From an uncultured Clostridium sp. (GTDB taxonomy: Bacteria > Bacillota > Clostridia > TANB77 > CAG-508): a DNA stretch of 6,113 bases. Positions 1-5,796 of the stretch are shown in pieces. The stretch lies in assembly GCA_900554635.1 (NCBI GenBank), contig USHY01000049.1, positions 1-6,113 of the forward strand. Reading direction: 5' to 3'. The number at the start of each line of letters is the position of its first letter. Position 1 is the stretch's first letter. The translations under genes and the position numbers were made by a program. Under the pieces are notes generated by a model that saw nothing but the letters and a program-made list of their open reading frames with translations, did not search any database and was not told the DNA's origin.

Positions 1-53
1 CCTACGGAATGTCGGAGTCAGAGTCCGATGCCTTACCACTTGGCGACACCCCA
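1..53 (-). tRNA. tRNA-Gln, anticodon CUG (3' part cut by window edge)
   Basis: The minus strand folds as the 5' two thirds of a glutamine tRNA. The acceptor strand UGGGGUG is at 53-47, positions 8-9 are UC, and the D-arm is GCC/GGC around AAGUGGUAA (44-30). The anticodon stem UCGGA/UCCGA (28-24 and 16-12) closes a 7-nt loop CUCUGAC. Anticodon CUG lies at 21-19, flanked by U33 and A37. U1 with GGGG following is the usual glutamine acceptor start. The variable loop and start of the T-stem (CAUUCCGUAGG) run off the left edge, so the T-loop, 3' acceptor strand and CCA status cannot be seen. A C34 anticodon should read CAG only, so a separate UUG isoacceptor is expected elsewhere. The gene lies 52 nt downstream of the eno stop on the same strand. 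I see no good promoter in between, so it may be co-transcribed with the glycolytic operon. Confidence 0.93.
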
Positions 54-68
54 ATGTTTTTTTGTTTT

Positions 69-92
69 GGGAACGGTTTTAAAACCGTTCCC
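69..92. terminator. 24-bp perfect palindrome, terminator-like, between eno and tRNA-Gln
   Basis: GGGAACGGTTTT at 69-80 is followed at once by its exact reverse complement at 81-92. As RNA it gives a stem of about 10 bp, with eight pairs in the GGGAACGG arm, capped by a UUAA tetraloop. It lies 13 nt past the eno stop, where an operon terminator would be expected. The polarity is odd. On the minus (gene) strand the stem is followed by AAAACAAAAAAAC. On the plus strand it is followed by TTTTGTTTTGATTTT, a proper U-tract. By the intrinsic-terminator rule it should therefore work on transcripts moving rightward. On the eno transcript it may be only a 3'-end or processing hairpin that lets RNA polymerase continue into the tRNA. 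The hairpin is certain; its termination role is not. Confidence 0.55.
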
Positions 93-105
93 TTTTGTTT
101 TGATT

Positions 106-1404
106 TTATTTTAATTTGTTTGGATAAATTGCAACATTTCCTAGTTCTGCTTCTATGTTTAGTAGTCTGTTGTATTTTGCAACTCTATCTGTTCTACATG
201 GTGCACCAGTTTTGATTTGGCCTGCATTCATTGCTACTGCTACATCTGCAAGTGTTGTATCTTCTGTTTCACCAGATCTGTGTGATACTACTGCTGTGTA
301 TCCGTTTTTCTTTGCAAGTTCTATTGCATCTAATGTTTCTGTTAATGTTCCGATTTGGTTTAGTTTGATTAAGATGCTGTTTGCTGTTTTTAGGTCTAGT
401 CCTTTTTGTAATCTCTTGATGTTTGTTACAAATAGGTCATCACCAACTAGTTGGATTTTGTCTCCTAATCTATCTGTTAATTTTTTCCATCCATCCCAGT
501 CTTCTTCTGCTAAACCATCTTCAATTGATATAATTGGATATTTTTCAGTTAAGTCTACTAGGAAGTCTATCATTTCATCAACAGTTTTTAATTCATCTAT
601 TTTCCAGAAGTAATACATTCCATCTTTTCCTATTTTCTTTGCTTCATCATACATTTCTGTTGCTGCACAGTCTAATGCTAAGCAAATATCTTTTCCTGGT
701 TTGTATCCAGCTTTTTCAATAGCTTCAACTATTGTGTCTAATGCTTCTCTTTCATCTTTTACCATTGGTGCAAATCCACCTTCATCACCAATTGCTGTAG
801 ATAGTCCTCTTTCTTTTAGAACTTTCTTTAAGTTATGGTAAACTTCTGCACACATACGTAAACATTCTTTGAAGCTTGTTGCTCCTACTGGCATTATCAT
901 GAATTCTTGTACACTTAATGTACTATCAGCATGTTTTCCACCATTCATTATGTTCATCATTGGAATTGGTAATGTTTTAGCATTTACTCCACCTAAATAT
1001 CTATATAGGCTCATTCCAAGTGCGCTTGCTGCTGCTCTTGCAACTGCTAAAGATACACCTAAAGTTGCATTTGCTCCTAATCTTCCTTTATTTTCTGTTC
1101 CATCTATTTCTATTAATTTTTTGTCTATTTCAACTTGGTCAAATACATTCATTCCTTCTAGTTCTGGTGCTATTATATCATTTACATTTGCTACTGCTTT
1201 TGTAACACCTTTTCCTAGGTATCTTGATTTATCACCATCTCTTAATTCAACTGCTTCAAAGCTTCCTGTTGATGCTCCTGATGGTACCATTGCTACTCCA
1301 TTTGAGCCATCTTCTGTTACAACCTCAACTTGTACTGTTGGGTTTCCTCTAGAGTCTAGTATTTCTAGCGCTCTAATTTCTTCGATTGCTAAATAATCTT
1401 TCAT
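106..1404 (-). CDS. eno: Enolase (phosphopyruvate hydratase)
   Basis: Cytosolic Mg-dependent enzyme converting 2-phosphoglycerate to phosphoenolpyruvate. The 432-residue length is normal for bacterial enolases. The N-terminal capping domain (about 1-135) contains LDSRGNPT (16-23) and PSGASTG (41-47). The C-terminal barrel carries all expected active-site groups: His158 in HAD, Glu167 in QEF, catalytic Glu208 in GDEGG (206-210), Mg ligands Asp245, Glu295 (SIEDGLAEEDW) and Asp322 (GDDLFVTN), Lys347 in IKLNQIGTLTET, SHRSGETED (374-382) and Lys398. The loop after HAD reads STLS where many enolases have NNVD or NTVD, a mild variant beside the catalytic glutamate. The start is fixed by AGGAGG at 1413-1418, 8 nt before ATG. 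It is the last protein gene of the run, 42 nt after gpmI, and ends in TAA. All seven Gln codons are CAA. Confidence 0.98.
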   Translation of the reverse strand: MKDYLAIEEIRALEILDSRGNPTVQVEVVTEDGSNGVAMVPSGASTGSFEAVELRDGDKSRYLGKGVTKAVANVNDIIAPELEGMNVFDQVEIDKKLIEIDGTENKGRLGANATLGVSLAVARAAASALGMSLYRYLGGVNAKTLPIPMMNIMNGGKHADSTLSVQEFMIMPVGATSFKECLRMCAEVYHNLKKVLKERGLSTAIGDEGGFAPMVKDEREALDTIVEAIEKAGYKPGKDICLALDCAATEMYDEAKKIGKDGMYYFWKIDELKTVDEMIDFLVDLTEKYPIISIEDGLAEEDWDGWKKLTDRLGDKIQLVGDDLFVTNIKRLQKGLDLKTANSILIKLNQIGTLTETLDAIELAKKNGYTAVVSHRSGETEDTTLADVAVAMNAGQIKTGAPCRTDRVAKYNRLLNIEAELGNVAIYPNKLK

Positions 1405-1434
1405 AAAAGATTCCTCCTATTATATTTATTTTAG

Positions 1435-1453
1435 CGAATAAATAAATTATTCG
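1435..1453 (-). other. Weak inverted repeat across the gpmI stop codon
   Basis: CGAATAA (1435-1441) and TTATTCG (1447-1453) form a 7-bp stem with a 5-nt loop. It includes the gpmI TAA stop and lies about 17 nt upstream of the eno Shine-Dalgarno sequence. Only two pairs are G-C and no U-tract follows, so termination is unlikely. At most it is a weak intercistronic structure, and chance is a real possibility in sequence this AT-rich. Confidence 0.25.
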
Positions 1454-2979
1454 TTATTAACGATTAAACTTTCTCCAGTCATTTCTGCTGGTTTTTCAAT
1501 TCCCATGATGTCAAGCATTGTTGGTGCTAAATCTGCTAATCTTCCTGGTTTTAATGTTGCGTTTTTTCCAACTAATATTAATGGAACTGGATTTGTTGTA
1601 TGTGCTGTATGTGGTTCGCCAGTTGCATAATCAATCATTTGCTCTGAATTTCCATGGTCTGCTGTAATTAATACTACACCTTGAACTTTTTCTATTGCTT
1701 CTACTACTCTACCTACACATGTATCTATTGTTTCTATAGCTTTTATTGCAGCTTCTAGGTTTCCTGTATGGCCTACCATATCTGGGTTTGCATAGTTTAG
1801 GATTATTGTGTCATACTTTTTGCTTTCAATTGCTTCTACTACTTTGTCTGTAACTTCTACTGCACTCATTTCTGGTTGCATGTCATAAGTTTCAACTTTT
1901 GGTGAAGGAATTAATATTCTGTCTTCTCCTTTATATTGTTTTTCTTCTCCACCATTGAAGAAAAATGTTACATGTGCATATTTTTCTGTTTCTGCTATTC
2001 TTAATTGTGTAAGTCCATGTTTTGAAACTATTTCTCCAAATGTATTTTTTATTTCTGCTTTTTTGAAAACTATATGAACATTTTCAATTGTTTCATCATA
2101 ATTTGTGAAGCATACATAATATAGTGGGAAATATTTTCTTTCAAAACCTGTAAATTCTTTATCTACTAAGCTTCTAGTTATTTCTCTTGCTCTATCTGGT
2201 CTAAAGTTGAAGAAAATTACTGAATCATTTTCACCTATTGTTGCTATTGGTTCATCGCCATTGCAAATTAATGTTGGTAAAACGAATTCATCAAATACTT
2301 CTTTTTGGTATGAGTCTTCTATTGCCTTTGTTGCTGATGTTGATTTTTCTCCGATTCCGTTTACTAAAGCATCATAAGCTTTATGTACTCTTTCCCATCT
2401 TTTATCTCTATCCATAGCATAGAATCTACCTGTAATACTTGCAATTTTTCCTACACCTTTTTCAGCCATTTTTTGTTCTAGTTCTGCTATAAAGCTTTCA
2501 CCAGATGCTGGTGGAGTGTCACGTCCATCTAAGAAGCAATGTACATATACATCTTCAAAATCTCTTCTTTTTGCAAGTTCCAAAATAGCATATAAATGGC
2601 GTATGTGGCTATGTACACCACCATTTGATAATAAGCCCATTACATGTAATTTTGTATGATTTTTCTTGCAGTTTTCAATTGCATCTACTAGTTCTGGAAT
2701 ACTGAAGAAATCACCATCTTCTATTGATTTTGTAATTCTAGTTAATTCTTGATATACTATTCTTCCTGCACCAATATTTGTGTGACCTACTTCAGAATTT
2801 CCCATTTGTCCTTCTGGTAATCCTACATCTAATCCACTTGTTCTTATTACTGTATTTGGGTTTGTTTTAAATAATTTGTCTATAACTGGAGTGTTTGCCA
2901 TAGCAATTGCATTTCCATCTGTTCTTTCATTTATTCCAAATCCATCAAGTATCATTAACATTGTTAATTTCTTATCCAT
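1447..2979 (-). CDS. gpmI: 2,3-bisphosphoglycerate-independent phosphoglycerate mutase
   Basis: Cytosolic metalloenzyme, usually Mn-dependent in Gram-positives, interconverting 3- and 2-phosphoglycerate through a phosphoserine intermediate. It belongs to the alkaline phosphatase superfamily. The 510 residues match the family. Phosphatase-domain ligands are Asp12 (ILDGFG), the nucleophile Ser62 (GNSEVGH), Asp400 and His404 (NPDMVGHTG), Asp441 and His442 (TADHGNSE), and His460 (HTAHTTNPVP). The inserted transferase domain carries substrate residues His123 (SNGGVHSH), Asp151-Arg153-Asp154 (DGRDTPP), Arg185, Arg191 and Arg260/Arg263 (FNFRPDRAREITR), with Lys333 following. All are present, so it should be active. 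ATG is 3 nt after the tpiA stop, with an SD inside tpiA, indicating translational coupling. It feeds eno directly downstream. All nine Gln codons are CAA. Confidence 0.98.
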   Translation of the reverse strand: MDKKLTMLMILDGFGINERTDGNAIAMANTPVIDKLFKTNPNTVIRTSGLDVGLPEGQMGNSEVGHTNIGAGRIVYQELTRITKSIEDGDFFSIPELVDAIENCKKNHTKLHVMGLLSNGGVHSHIRHLYAILELAKRRDFEDVYVHCFLDGRDTPPASGESFIAELEQKMAEKGVGKIASITGRFYAMDRDKRWERVHKAYDALVNGIGEKSTSATKAIEDSYQKEVFDEFVLPTLICNGDEPIATIGENDSVIFFNFRPDRAREITRSLVDKEFTGFERKYFPLYYVCFTNYDETIENVHIVFKKAEIKNTFGEIVSKHGLTQLRIAETEKYAHVTFFFNGGEEKQYKGEDRILIPSPKVETYDMQPEMSAVEVTDKVVEAIESKKYDTIILNYANPDMVGHTGNLEAAIKAIETIDTCVGRVVEAIEKVQGVVLITADHGNSEQMIDYATGEPHTAHTTNPVPLILVGKNATLKPGRLADLAPTMLDIMGIEKPAEMTGESLIVNNE

Positions 2980-2982
2980 ATA

Positions 2983-3738
2983 TTATCCTTCCTTGTAATT
3001 AACGATTTTTGCGAATTCTTCTGGTTTTAAGCTTGCGCCTCCTACTAATCCACCATCTATATCAGACATTTCAAACAATTCTTTTGCATTTGCTGATTTT
3101 ACGCTTCCTCCATATTGTATAATCACTTCTTCTGCATTTTCCTTGCCATACATATCTGCAATTTCTTCTCTTATCCATTTTATGGTTTCATTAGCATCTT
3201 CCTTTGTTGCTGTTTTTCCTGTGCCTATTGCCCAGATTGGTTCGTACGCTACTATTGTACTTTTAATTTGGTCATTTGTCAAGTCTTTTAAGCCTATTTT
3301 TACCTGTTCGGTTACTATTTTTTTTGCATTTCCAGATTCTCTTTGTTCTAGAGTTTCACCAACACATACAATTGGTTTTAACCCAACTTTGTGTGCTGCG
3401 TGTAACTTTTTATTCACTGTTTCATCTGTTTCTGCAAAGTATTGCCTTCTTTCAGAATGGCCTAGTATTACATACTCTACGCCTATTGATTTAAGCATTT
3501 CAGGTGATACTTCTCCTGTATATGCTCCTGATTCTTCCCAGTGCATATTTTGTGCACCTATTTTTATATTTGTGTTTTGTGCTGATAATATTGCATAAAA
3601 TAAATCTGTATATGGTGCACAAATTACTACTTCGTTTTCAGTTTTTTCAACAAGTGGTGCAAATTCTTCAAAAAATGCTATTGTTTCATTTGGTAATTTG
3701 TTCATTTTCCAATTACCTGCAATTACTTTTTTTCTCAT
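2983..3738 (-). CDS. tpiA: Triose-phosphate isomerase
   Basis: Cytosolic TIM-barrel enzyme interconverting dihydroxyacetone phosphate and glyceraldehyde-3-phosphate. It is 251 residues, the usual length. Catalytic residues are all present: Asn9 and Lys11 in the N-terminal GNWKMN, His94 in ILGHSERR, and base Glu166 in AYEPIWAIGTGK, which also begins the mobile loop 6. Phosphate-binding YGGSV (209-213) and GLVGGASL (230-237) close the barrel. ATG is preceded by AAGGA at 3749-3753 with about 10 nt spacing, weaker than the GGAGG sites of pgk, the membrane protein and eno. An ATG further upstream (3749-3747) hits a stop after two codons, so this start is the only reasonable one. It lies 20 nt after the membrane-protein gene and 3 nt before gpmI. 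One of its seven Gln codons is CAG (residue 145). Confidence 0.98.
   Translation of the reverse strand: MRKKVIAGNWKMNKLPNETIAFFEEFAPLVEKTENEVVICAPYTDLFYAILSAQNTNIKIGAQNMHWEESGAYTGEVSPEMLKSIGVEYVILGHSERRQYFAETDETVNKKLHAAHKVGLKPIVCVGETLEQRESGNAKKIVTEQVKIGLKDLTNDQIKSTIVAYEPIWAIGTGKTATKEDANETIKWIREEIADMYGKENAEEVIIQYGGSVKSANAKELFEMSDIDGGLVGGASLKPEEFAKIVNYKEG
2986..2994 (-). promoter_or_regulatory. gpmI ribosome binding site embedded in the last tpiA codons
   Basis: The final tpiA codons AAG GAA GGA (Lys-Glu-Gly), just before TAA, read AAGGAAGGA. This is a strong Shine-Dalgarno sequence 6 nt upstream of the gpmI ATG. The same nine bases therefore encode the TpiA C-terminus and start GpmI. Ribosomes finishing tpiA stop almost on the gpmI start, so termination-reinitiation coupling is likely (inference). 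Confidence 0.75.
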
Positions 3739-3758
3739 AATTAATCCATCCTTTTAAT

Positions 3759-4529
3759 TTAGATTTTTTTATTAATGTTTACATTATTAATGTATCCATT
3801 GTCATCATATGAAAATGTTATTATATATTTTTCTGTAGCCACAACATCTCCTAAACTTTGAAGATTGCTTGAGCTTGCTGTTATTGGATGTTCAGGGTTT
3901 TCTGTCATTTTCTTTTGAACTATTTGTTTAAGTTCTTCAAATTGGCTTCCTGTTATTTCTCCTATATAGTTCATTAACTCTTTATTGAATTCTGCTGCTT
4001 TCATTCCTTCTGTTCCTGTTTGATTACCACCTGTAGATGTTACTGCTTCTGAAATTTTAATTTTATTTACATAGCCTTCTGCATCGTACATTAAATCAAC
4101 ATTATATTTTTTTGATGTGTCCACTTGGTCCTGCCTTGTTATTCCTGTAGAGTCTAACTCAATTTTATGTGTGTTTCCTACAGTTTCGTTTTCCAAGTTC
4201 ACCTGTGTTAATAGAGCTTTTACACTTGAACTACCAACATTAGTTCCTTTATATGATTCAAATATAGCATTAAAACTTTTTATTGCCATTTGTTTTGTTT
4301 CATCAACAATGTCTTCTCCTGATGTAATGTTTTCAGTATTATTTTGGACATTATTAGTTGTGTTTCCATCATAATATGTGTTTTGTATGTTGTTTGCTAT
4401 ATTATTATTTGTATTGCTCTTATTATCTTTATTAAGGTTTAGAAAAATATATACCATTGCTCCTGCTAATGCAATTGTTAATATTGTAATTATAACTATT
4501 AATATAGCTACTGTTTGTTTATTTCTCAT
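3759..4529 (-). CDS. Unrecognised membrane-anchored protein with a duplicated extracytoplasmic domain
   Basis: I do not recognise this 256-residue protein and assign no function. A short basic start (MRNK) precedes one hydrophobic segment at about 7-30, read as an uncleaved signal anchor with the rest outside the cell. There is no cysteine, so it is not a lipoprotein, and no pilin-type cleavage motif. An Asn/Thr-rich low-complexity linker (about 34-67) follows. Two similar units come next, about 77-160 and 176-256. FN-x5-Y-x-G-x3-G-S recurs at 86-100 and 181-195. KY-x5-YD-x2-GY-[VI]-N recurs at 141-155 and 234-248. GGAGG at 4536-4540, 6 nt before ATG, supports the start. The gene sits 14 nt after pgk and 20 nt before tpiA, with no visible promoter or terminator, so it should be co-transcribed with glycolytic genes. 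Two of its 12 Gln codons are CAG, slightly more than its neighbours. Confidence 0.88.
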   Translation of the reverse strand: MRNKQTVAILIVIITILTIALAGAMVYIFLNLNKDNKSNTNNNIANNIQNTYYDGNTTNNVQNNTENITSGEDIVDETKQMAIKSFNAIFESYKGTNVGSSSVKALLTQVNLENETVGNTHKIELDSTGITRQDQVDTSKKYNVDLMYDAEGYVNKIKISEAVTSTGGNQTGTEGMKAAEFNKELMNYIGEITGSQFEELKQIVQKKMTENPEHPITASSSNLQSLGDVVATEKYIITFSYDDNGYINNVNINKKI

Positions 4530-4543
4530 TTTTATCCTCCATT

Positions 4544-5731
4544 TTATTTATTATTTAAGCAATCTATTCCTGGTAAAACTTTGCCTTCTAAGAATTCAAG
4601 TGATGCTCCACCACCTGTTGAAATATGTGTCATTTTATCTGCTAATCCCATTTTTTCAACTGCTGCAGCTGAGTCTCCTCCACCTATTATTGTTACAGCA
4701 TCGCTTTCTGCTAAAGCTGTGGCAATAGCGCGTGTTCCTTCTGCAAATTTTGAAAATTCTGTAACTCCAAGAGGTCCATTCCATAGAACTGTTTTTGCAT
4801 TCTTTATTGCATTTTTGAAATTTTCAATTGTTTTTGGTCCAATATCAAGTCCCATAAATCCATCAGGGATTTCGGTGCTTTCTACAAATCTGTCTTCACC
4901 ATCATTTGAGTATTCAGATGAAACATGATTATCTACTGGTAATAAGAGTTTTACACCTTTTTCTTCTGCTTTTTTAAGCAAACTTGTTGCTAGGTCTAGT
5001 TTGTCTTCTTCACATATTGATGTTCCAATATGATGTCCTTGTGCTTTGTAGAATGTATATGCCATTCCTCCACCAATTATTAATGTATCTACTTTTTCTA
5101 TTAAGTTTTCTATTACTCCAATTTTATCAGAAACTTTTGCCCCTCCAAGTATTGCTACAAATGGTCTTACTGGGTTTTCTAAGCTTGATCCTAAAAATTC
5201 TAGTTCTTTTTCAATTAAAAATCCTGATACTGCTGGTAAGTAATCTGCAACTCCTGCTGTTGAAGCATGTGCACGGTGTGCTGTTCCAAAAGCATCGTTT
5301 ACATAGATTTCTGCAAATGAAGCTAATTTTTTTGCAAATTCAGGATCATTTTTTTCTTCTTCTTTATGGAATCTTACATTTTCAAGAAGTACTACTTCTC
5401 CTTCTTTTATTTCAGATGTTAATTTTTGAGCATCTTCTCCTATAACATCTTTTGCAAGTTTTACTTCTTTTCCAAGTAGTTTTGAAAGTTCTTCTGCTAC
5501 TGGTTTTAAAGAATATTTTGAATTTACTTCTCCTTTTGGTCTTCCTAAATGTGAACAAAGAATAACCTTTGCATTATGGTCAATTAAATATTGTATTGTT
5601 GGTATAGCAGCTCTTATTCTTCTATTATCAGTAATTGTTCCTGTTTCTCCATCTAATGGAACATTGAAGTCACATCTTACTAGAACTTTTTTTCCTGCTA
5701 CATCAATATCTCTTACAGTTTTTTTATTCAT
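4544..5731 (-). CDS. pgk: Phosphoglycerate kinase
   Basis: Cytosolic enzyme transferring phosphate from 1,3-bisphosphoglycerate to ADP, the first ATP-forming step of lower glycolysis. At 395 residues it is the normal bacterial length. The N-terminal substrate lobe shows RCDFNVP (19-25), SHLGRP (60-65), Arg120 in ENVRF and Arg153 in TAHRAHAS. The C-terminal nucleotide lobe shows GGAKVSDKI (196-204), GGGMAYTF (220-227), WNGPLGVTEF (317-326), GGGDSAAA (350-357) and TGGGASLEFLEGK (372-384). No key residue is missing. The start is set by AAGGAGG at 5739-5745, 7 nt before ATG, the best ribosome binding site in the window. It follows gap by 65 nt, a gap holding a hairpin, and precedes the membrane-protein gene by 14 nt. 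Confidence 0.98.
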   Translation of the reverse strand: MNKKTVRDIDVAGKKVLVRCDFNVPLDGETGTITDNRRIRAAIPTIQYLIDHNAKVILCSHLGRPKGEVNSKYSLKPVAEELSKLLGKEVKLAKDVIGEDAQKLTSEIKEGEVVLLENVRFHKEEEKNDPEFAKKLASFAEIYVNDAFGTAHRAHASTAGVADYLPAVSGFLIEKELEFLGSSLENPVRPFVAILGGAKVSDKIGVIENLIEKVDTLIIGGGMAYTFYKAQGHHIGTSICEEDKLDLATSLLKKAEEKGVKLLLPVDNHVSSEYSNDGEDRFVESTEIPDGFMGLDIGPKTIENFKNAIKNAKTVLWNGPLGVTEFSKFAEGTRAIATALAESDAVTIIGGGDSAAAVEKMGLADKMTHISTGGGASLEFLEGKVLPGIDCLNNK

Positions 5732-5762
5732 ACTTTTTCCTCCTTAATTTAAACGAACACAA

Positions 5763-5783
5763 GCCCAATACATATGATTGGGC
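5763..5783 (-). promoter_or_regulatory. Hairpin in the gap-pgk intergenic region
   Basis: GCCCAAT (5763-5769) and ATTGGGC (5777-5783) are exact inverted repeats around a 7-nt loop containing CATATG. On the transcript the hairpin starts 13 nt after the gap stop. It is followed by UUGUGUUCGUUUAAAUU, only a patchy U-tract. The stem has four G-C pairs. It could be a partial terminator, an mRNA-stabilising 3' end for gap, or a processing site, any of which would raise gap relative to pgk and later genes. The pgk Shine-Dalgarno lies 17 nt downstream of the stem and is not sequestered by it. The structure is clear; its role is inferred. Confidence 0.5.
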
Positions 5784-5796
5784 AAAATGTGTTTTA

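Noticed and set aside
103..134. TTGCAA (134-129) with TAAAAT (113-108 or 108-103) on the minus strand as a promoter for tRNA-Gln
   Set aside because: Spacing is 15 or 20 nt instead of about 17, the -35 is only a partial match, and it lies within the eno end. Too weak to annotate.
9..215. A 68-residue plus-strand open frame over the tRNA, the palindrome and the end of eno
   Set aside because: It crosses a tRNA gene and a hairpin, and its protein is a Phe/Leu/Cys-rich product of T-rich DNA. There is no sign of selection as a protein.
155..1396. Plus-strand open frames opposite eno, including 155-613 and 869-1396
   Set aside because: Antisense shadows of a well-supported enolase gene, rich in Leu, Ser and Phe, with no plausible domains or ribosome sites.
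1419..1448. Exact TATAAT hexamer upstream of eno on the minus strand (1424-1419), suggesting an internal eno promoter
   Set aside because: It directly abuts the AGGAGG ribosome site, so a start about 7 nt downstream would leave the SD out of the mRNA. No TTGACA-like box lies about 17 nt upstream. Such hexamers are common by chance in sequence this AT-rich.
3759..4529. Membrane protein as a lipoprotein, type IV pilin or sortase substrate
   Set aside because: There is no cysteine for lipidation, no prepilin cleavage site before the hydrophobic stretch, and no LPxTG-like motif or hydrophobic tail at the C-terminus, which ends NINKKI.
3143..5445. Plus-strand open frames opposite tpiA, the membrane-protein gene and pgk
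   Set aside because: Low-complexity antisense translations of AT-rich coding DNA, with no recognisable motif and no Shine-Dalgarno support.
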